Positions 58,514 through 64,000 of a stretch of 64,000 nucleotides of DNA are shown in pieces (position 1 is the first letter of the stretch; each line of letters starts with the position of its first letter). This DNA comes from Macrolepiota albuminosa. Taxonomy: Eukaryota > Basidiomycota > Agaricomycetes > Agaricales > Agaricaceae. The notes below the pieces were generated by a model, which searched no databases, was not told the origin of the DNA, and saw only the letters and a program-made list of their open reading frames with translations. The stretch spans positions 343,831 to 407,830 of the forward strand of contig JAMWFC010000012.1 of NCBI GenBank assembly GCA_027475525.1, written 5' to 3'. Position numbers and translations under genes: made by a program.

Positions 58514-60722
58514 TTATATCAACCCATGGTGTAAATGTTCGCGTAATATGGATTCTTCGACTGACAGACAAGGTTAGCAAGTGAATAGGTGGAGGTGAAG
58601 AGTTTGTACCCGAGCCGAGAATTATAGCGGTTGACCGAGTGTTCTAAAAACAGGTTAACCATCTAGGACTCAATGCTAATAACCCCAAGGATAACGGCGC
58701 GAGGCAGTGTCGTCTCACATAGGGAACAAATCAGATATACTCACGATCATGGAAGTTATATACCCGAAAAAAGGCCGCATAGGAGAATGGTGCTTCAATA
58801 TATCTCTGAATTCTTCCCGGAAGTCTGCGAGACATCAACCCAATGCACATAATTGGAAGAAAAGGGGATAGCTTGTTACATTCCATGGCGGTTTCAAAAT
58901 CGTTCTTCCTGTCTCCAAAACTCGGAACGGAGTCTCGGATCCGAACGCCCCTTTGTAGCTTAGCCTGGAGAAGATCACATTTGTTCAAGACTAGCGTTGG
59001 TTTGAATACGTTATCGTCAAGACCCCCCGCCAACCATGATGGTCATAAAGACTCACACAGGATGATATGGATACGAGCTAGAAGCTTGCAGGAGGCCACT
59101 GAACGCCATAGGAGATGGCTATCTTCAAGGCGATTCACACGCTTATCTTCTGCGAGTTTTTCGTCAAACGAAGAGACTTTTTGTGAAAAGGCAGTATCAG
59201 TTACAATGAACACATCAATCAGCTAGAGAATTCACTTGGTCTATTGATAGATGGGTACCATGGTCAATATGTTCCTGCGATCATTTGGTAGATTGGTGAA
59301 ATGAACGTGCTACTCACGCAAGGAAGATAATAATATCAACTGCATAGAAAATTTAAGATCAATTCCAAGTCAGGTCTGGAATTTGGGCATACCGTCATCG
59401 AAATAGGGCTGCCATGCTGCACGCTGCGAGTTGAGATACATTTAGTCGCGCGAAGGAGGCAGTGAAGTGTTTCAGTGTACTAACACTGCTCCGAGTTCCA
59501 CCAACATCATACAAACGCCACTCCTGTCCAATGGTCTTACCTGTCCGAGTTTATCAAGAGAATTGAGTTGCTGATCCTGAGCAGCGCACCACTATCGAGG
59601 ACAAATCGGTACTCTTGCACACCAAGAGTACGTAGACGCGCACGAATCACGTCATCATCTGTAGGTTGGTAATTTCTGGAAGCTATACGCTCAGCATCGT
59701 TCAGGAAACTGTAGAACGGAGCTTGAGCCGGGTTCTTGAAGGATAAAAAGAAAAAGGACTCACAACCCTGGACTATCCTCTATTCGCGCATTACGTCTAT
59801 TAAGCATTTCAATGACAACAGGGTCTTCCCACAAGGTTTTTATATCATTTTTGCAGGCGTCAAGGATGACAGCAACATCGTCATCGATATCTTTCGCTTT
59901 AGATTGGTCCTCTGCGACTTCGGGACGTGCCAAGCGATTAGTACGCAATTTGACAAGCGCACTTTTCCATCCATTGTTGGAGTTGATTGAGAACTCTTGG
60001 AGCGCACGACGATTGATTGGAGTATGTTCGAATGGGGCGGCTGTCATGTACGCAGTGGAATGTACCTCAGTCGACACTTCACCGAGCTTTCCCTCGAGGT
60101 CTTGCTGTACACGCGTCAAAGGGGTGAGACTGAGCCGAAGAAGGCGATGGTGTTCTCTGAATTCGAGTGGTGGGAGTGCCTTGGCTTTCCGACGAACAAT
60201 CTGTACCTCGCCTGAAGAGTCGTCACTGTTGTAGCCGTCAACATCGCCCGCGATCTCTTGACTTAGATGTTCTAAGATACAGTTGACATTTCTAACGAGG
60301 TTGAGCTGGATGACAGCACGCCATGAAGCGCGTTCTTCAGACCATTCACGTCGGGCATACGTCAATTGGAAGTCTGCAGAATGGCATAGTAAGTAAGTTT
60401 GGAATCTTGAGGGGAAGGATTAAACAAAATACTCTTGACTGTTGCCGTCTTCCCACTCTCACTCTGGCCTAGAGATACGTGCAGAGTCAGCGATCTGGAT
60501 TTTGACATTAATATTGGATTGACCTAGTAATAGTAGCTTGACCGGCTTCATCTTTTTCTTGTCGCTCTCCCTTTCGTTGCGAAGTTGTTCGTCAATCTCG
60601 TCGCTGACCTTCTTAGCCTGACCCTCTGCAAACTCGCGAGCTGCACGCTGTTCTGGGGCCTCGTTGGGGGGCGGAGCGATGGCGAGGGTGAGAGGGTCGT
60701 AAGACTTAAAAGGATAACGCAT
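58514..60722 (-). CDS. Atypical G-protein alpha subunit
   Basis: GTP-binding signalling protein. It starts MRYPFKSYDPLTLAIAPPPN (60722) with no Gly2, so no N-myristoylation. The P-loop GQSESGKTATVK spans the first two introns, followed by NFQLTYARREWSEERASWRA. The helical domain carries an acidic insert (YNSDDSSGEVQIVRRKAKA) and DDVAVILDACKNDIKTLWED. Switch I is RARLRTLGVQEYRF. Switch II reads WRLYDVGGTRSSRAAWQPYF, with Thr where classical G-alpha has the catalytic Gln. The guanine-specificity motif is LVLNKCDLL. The end is FRDILKHHSPMRPFFGYITS, MI-NTRSTAIILGS and VEESILREHLHHGLI, stop 58516-58514. All spliced frames are intact. Basidiomycetes have many such diverged G-alphas with long helical domains. 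GTP hydrolysis may be slow or differ in mechanism (inference). Confidence 0.88.
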
Positions 60723-61029
60723 GGACCACGGAGAGTCTGTTAGAACCTATTACACCGCTGCTGATATAAAATGTACAAAGCGCAATTAGGGAGATTCAAA
60801 GTTGACCGCAGCACGCGGTCGCATCACGCAGTAGCATTGATGGCCTTACTTTGCCACTCCCGTGGTTCGGAGTACCCTTGAGTCGGACGAAAAATAAATT
60901 TGCAGCAAATAACTACGTTGGAGCCTCGCGTTGTCGTTATCTCCCGTCGTGGACGATGGTCGAGTCGGTGTTCACGTCTGCCGATTCGACGGCAAGGCGG
61001 AGTCTGTAAACGCGTCGGTTGATTATTAC
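60723..61029. other. Promoter side of the G-alpha gene, then element border
   Basis: No gene seen; the Helitron-like terminal sequence starts at 61030. Confidence 0.45.
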
Positions 61030-61380
61030 GAAATTCGTGCCTTCGGCACGAATTTCGTAGCTCGTTGGGGGCTTTGCCCCCAAACCCCCCCAACTAAGCC
61101 TCCACCCTAACCTCACTTTGTTCGGTTAAGGCCTCAGTAATCGCAACTCAATGCTCAATCCCAGCCTCAACTCAGTCCCTTTCACAACTCTCCCAGCAGC
61201 ATTTTGTCTTAACAAAACCCCTTGTAGTGGGCTTCAAAATGATGATGCCTGTCTTTAGCACAAATTTTGTAGCTTGTTGGAGGCTTTGCTTCCAAACACC
61301 CCCCCCCCTCAACTAAGCCTCCATTCTAACTTCACTTTGGAGAACTCAGTGCTCAATCCCAGCCTCAACCTTAAAGCATT

Positions 61381-61640
61381 ATTGTAAGCTAAATTGAATT
61401 TTTTTTTTTTGAATTTTTCAGATTTTATTGAACATTTATAAATCTCCAAAAAAGAAAAAGAAAAACTAAAATCAATATATCAGTCAGTAGCTTTTGAATT
61501 TTTTTCTGATTTTTCAGTAATTTTTCTTGAATTATTTAAGCATTTTATACACACATCTACCAAAAAACAAACAAAAAAGGCAATTATTTGTCAGCCTTAG
61601 TCAGAACTGACTAATCAGATTATTTTTCAGGCATCATTCT
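61381..61640. other. AT-rich low-complexity stretch
   Basis: Runs of T and of GAATTTTT-like words; no gene. Confidence 0.5.
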
Positions 61641-61722
61641 ATATACGAGCTATGATTCGTGCCTTCGGCACGAATTTTGTAGCTCGTTGGGGGCTTCGCC
61701 CCCAAACCCCCCCCAACTAAGC

Positions 61723-61876
61723 CTCCACCCTAACCTCACTTCGTTCGGTTAGGGCTCCAAGTATGTATAAGTAACTTAGCCTCCACCCCAACCTCACTTC
61801 TCCACCCTAACCTCACTTCGTTCGGTTAGGGCTCCAAGTATGTATAAGTAACTTAGCCTCCACCCCAACCTCACTT
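61723..61876. repeat. 77-bp direct duplication 21
   Basis: Copies 61723-61799 and 61800-61876 are identical, inside the Helitron-end repeats. They add one false unit to that array. Confidence 0.95.
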
Positions 61877-62281
61877 TGTTCAGTTGAGGCTCCAAGTATG
61901 TATATAAGTAACTCAGCCTTCACCCCAACCTCACTTCGTTCGGTTAGGGGTTCCAAATATGTATATTCATAACTCAACTTCTATCATGACTTACTTTCAT
62001 TATGTCTTACTGGTTCAAGCATATGTTGTTAAAGAATAGAAAGTTCACATTTATCAAGAAATGATGTTACAATTCCAAGTTATATATATTCTATTAGTAC
62101 AGTATCAACAAATATCAAGTTAGATGCTAAAATATAAAAGTTAGTAATAAGTAGGTAATTAACAATCATACTCACATTTGTAAACCCAAAAAATAATGCT
62201 ACAATTCCAAGTTATATGTACAGTATCAAGTTAGATGCTAAAATATAAAGTTAGTAATAAGTATATAATTAACAATCACAC

Positions 62282-64000
62282 TTACATTTGTAAACCATTA
62301 AGAACTTCTTGATACACAATATTTGCAGTTGCTCTTGATGTATTTTCTTCTGACAAAATCACCTTGATACGATCTCCTGATGTGCATCGAGAAAGTGCAA
62401 CATAGAGTTGGCCATGTGTAAAAACCGGTGATCGAAGGTCCAATCCAACATGCTTGACTGATTGCCCTTGAGACTTGTTGATAGTCATAGCAAAGGCCAA
62501 TCAAATTGGAAACTGTCTCCTGCGTAATGGTATGGGCAAATCCTCTTCAGAGGCATCTAGATTGATCCTTGGAATCAAAACAGTTGAACCTGCAAACTTG
62601 GCATCTCCACTGATAATACGACATCTGAGAACTCTAGTGCTGATGTGAGTGATAATCATTCTTGTTCCATTGCAAAGTCCTTTGGTTGTGTCCAGATTCC
62701 TGAGAAGCATGACAGGAACTCCAATCTTCAAAGCCAGTTTAGCCAAAAGCAAACTACTGGCTTTCAAAGAGTTGAGATATTCCACAGGATATAATGCAAG
62801 GCCATCAGGATTCCTGTTATCAGAGAGAACAGAATCTGCACTCTGTAAAATCCTTTCTTCCCCTGGATATCTCTCTAAAACTTCTGCATTGATCTCCTCT
62901 ATATCAGAGTTCTTGCCAGAAAGAATAGTCTGGTCCAGGTAATACTGATCATTTTGAGGATGATCAATATCAGGATATGTGGAAGAAATCAATCCAGTGA
63001 TAGAATTGTCATCACAGATCATCCTTTCAGGCAGTTTGACTGTTTCTCCAGGTCCTAGATTTTTCCCTGCACCAACATCCAACAACCAAGCTGCATGAGC
63101 AATATTCTCTGCAGTCTGATCCAATCTCATATTTTGGACCAAGTAATGGACTTGAATATGATCCCAAAGTTGGCCCCTTTTGAGTGAAGCAACAATCATC
63201 TGCTGCCTAAGTCCATGTGGAACTACTGGAAGAGTTTGTCTGAAGTCCCCTCCAAAAACCACAGTAACTCAATCATCTGCTGCCTAAGTCCATGTGGAAC
63301 TACTGGAAGAGTTTGTCTGAAGTCCCCTCCAAAAACCACAGTAACTCCACCAAAGGAAATGTCGTTATTGAAGATGTCCCTGAAGCCACGATCGACAGAG
63401 TCAATGGCATTTTTGTGTTGCATTGGAACTTCATCCCAAATAACAACTTTGGTGCGAAGTATGAGCTGTGATAACTAGGTTCCTCTCTTGATATTGGCAA
63501 TGGATGTGTCAAGAGCAGGAATGGGAATTTTGAATCTTGAATGAGCTGTCCTACCCCCTTCCAACAATAAGGCAGCAATGCCAGATAATGCTACACATGA
63601 TGCCACATCTCCATGAGAACGAAATGCAGCAGCCAGAGTATTGCAGACAAAGGTTTTGCCACATCCTCCAGCACTGTGAATGAATAGCATCCTGCCCAAA
63701 TTGTTGTTCACAGAATCCATGACAGCATCAAAAGTCTCCAGTTGTTCCACATTGAACTTGGCTTTGTTTCCCTCCACTCTTTGCTTGAGGTCCTCAACAT
63801 CATAATTAGTTTCATCTTCCAAAAGTCTATTGCCTAGAAGATTGATCAGTATTCAAGTCAATCTCTTATGCAAATGCCAATTACCTGGAACTATATTCCA
63901 ATTCTGTTGAGCCTCTGGCATGTTGGGAAAGTCTTTCAGAGTTTTCCCAAAATTCATCAAAGTGTCATTGATGAGATAAAGGCCATAGTCATAGACATCC
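62282..64000 (-). pseudogene. Helitron Pif1-type helicase, C-terminal part, 5' side off the window
   Basis: SF1 DNA helicase domain of a Helitron Rep-Hel protein. The right edge cuts the gene; the visible part starts DVYDYGLYLINDTLMNFGKT, crosses a ~58-bp intron near 63890-63831 and reads NRLLEDETNYDVEDLKQRV. Walker A is SAGGCGKTFVCNTLAA, Walker B VVIWDEVPMQHKN, motif III FGGDFRQTLPVVPHGLRQQ, followed by SLKRGQLWDHIQVHYLVQNM, the NGTRMIITHIS region, and motif [22 protein letters not shown] with [16 protein letters not shown]. Stop 62284-62282. Two in-frame stops interrupt it: TAG at 63477-63475, where a Gln would fit, and TGA at 62503-62501, where relatives have Arg before LAFAMT. Both are what C-to-T change in CAG and CGA gives. 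The 77-bp duplication at 63194-63347 also breaks the frame. Confidence 0.82.
63194..63347. repeat. 77-bp direct duplication 22, coding, frameshifting
   Basis: Copies 63194-63270 and 63271-63347 are identical, in helicase motif III. Collapsing them restores the frame with no missing base. Confidence 0.95.

Larger units (their letters stand above)
61030..61980 (-). mobile_element. Helitron 3'-terminal repeats, several copies
   Basis: The hairpin GAAATTCGTGCC-TTC-GGCACGAATTTC (61030-61056, 12-bp perfect stem) is followed by a second hairpin TTGGGGGC-TTT-GCCCCCAA and a C-rich run. A second full copy with a 9-bp stem starts at 61655, and a decayed one lies at 61241-61310. After each comes a CCTCACTT-GTTCGGTTAGG stretch, repeated several times to about 61980. 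On the minus strand the hairpin lies at the downstream end of the helicase gene, where Helitrons carry their 3' hairpin. A clear CTRR end was not found (GTAATAATC follows the hairpin). Nested or tandem Helitron ends would explain the multiple copies. Confidence 0.55.

Noticed and set aside
290..63347. The repeated 77-bp units as a novel repeat or CRISPR-like system
   Set aside because: The units share length only, not sequence, are never interspersed with spacers, and occur inside conserved genes where they break the frame. A technical origin explains them all.

Overview
The window is nuclear DNA of a filamentous basidiomycete, most likely an Agaricomycete. The evidence is genes split by many 45-70 bp GT-AG introns, fungal protein families (Cdc20/Fizzy, OXA1, endosomal Na+/H+ exchanger, G-alpha, eEF1B-alpha, cyanamide-hydratase-like HD protein, Nudix), an expanded F-box family, and Tnp2-type, LINE, LTR and Helitron remnants. 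There are no operons or other prokaryotic signals.

Layout. 0-11 kb is repeat-rich: two convergent genes of unknown function (one cut by the left edge), an array of tRNA-like modules (4.7-5.3 kb), a GC-rich field of short GTCCGCTGG-like motifs around a tRNA-like element (6.1-7.6 kb), a decayed multicopy gene (7.9-8.8 kb), a minisatellite and a LINE 3' fragment. 11.3-17.9 kb is probably one DNA transposon: a small coiled gene, a three-exon Tnp2/CACTA-like transposase with a single in-frame TAG, a proline-rich companion gene with a 144-bp internal repeat, and a small basic gene. 19-22.4 kb holds a divergent pair (small membrane protein and Nudix hydrolase) and a multipass membrane protein. A solo LTR lies at 24.94-25.45 kb. 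A Cdc20-like APC/C activator occupies 27.1-28.8 kb. A gene of unknown function (31.3-32.9 kb) and a possible small secreted cysteine-rich protein (33.4 kb) follow. A nested repeat block (34.6-37.5 kb) surrounds one small gene. Then come a GPI-anchored secreted protein, a decaying HD-domain gene, an F-box gene, eEF1B-alpha, two further F-box-family genes in tandem, a DUF202-like membrane protein, OXA1, an NHX-type exchanger and a G-alpha subunit. The right end (61-64 kb) is a decayed Helitron running off the window.

The strongest pattern is technical rather than biological. At 22 places the sequence carries a direct tandem duplication whose unit is 77 bp every time, whatever the local sequence (coding, intronic or repeat). 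A constant unit length across unrelated sequences is what unmerged k=77 de Bruijn contig overlaps would leave. In three coding cases the family reading frame returns only if one copy is removed and one base is added at the right edge of the second copy; a fourth case shows the same missing base by internal comparison. Gene models here therefore need reads before any of them is called a pseudogene.

The biological points most worth following up are the tRNA-like array, the Tnp2 element with its companion genes, the G-alpha whose catalytic glutamine position is threonine, and the Cdc20-like protein that keeps a C-box, a KEN sequence and a C-terminal IR. Exon coordinates come from reading frames and splice motifs alone.
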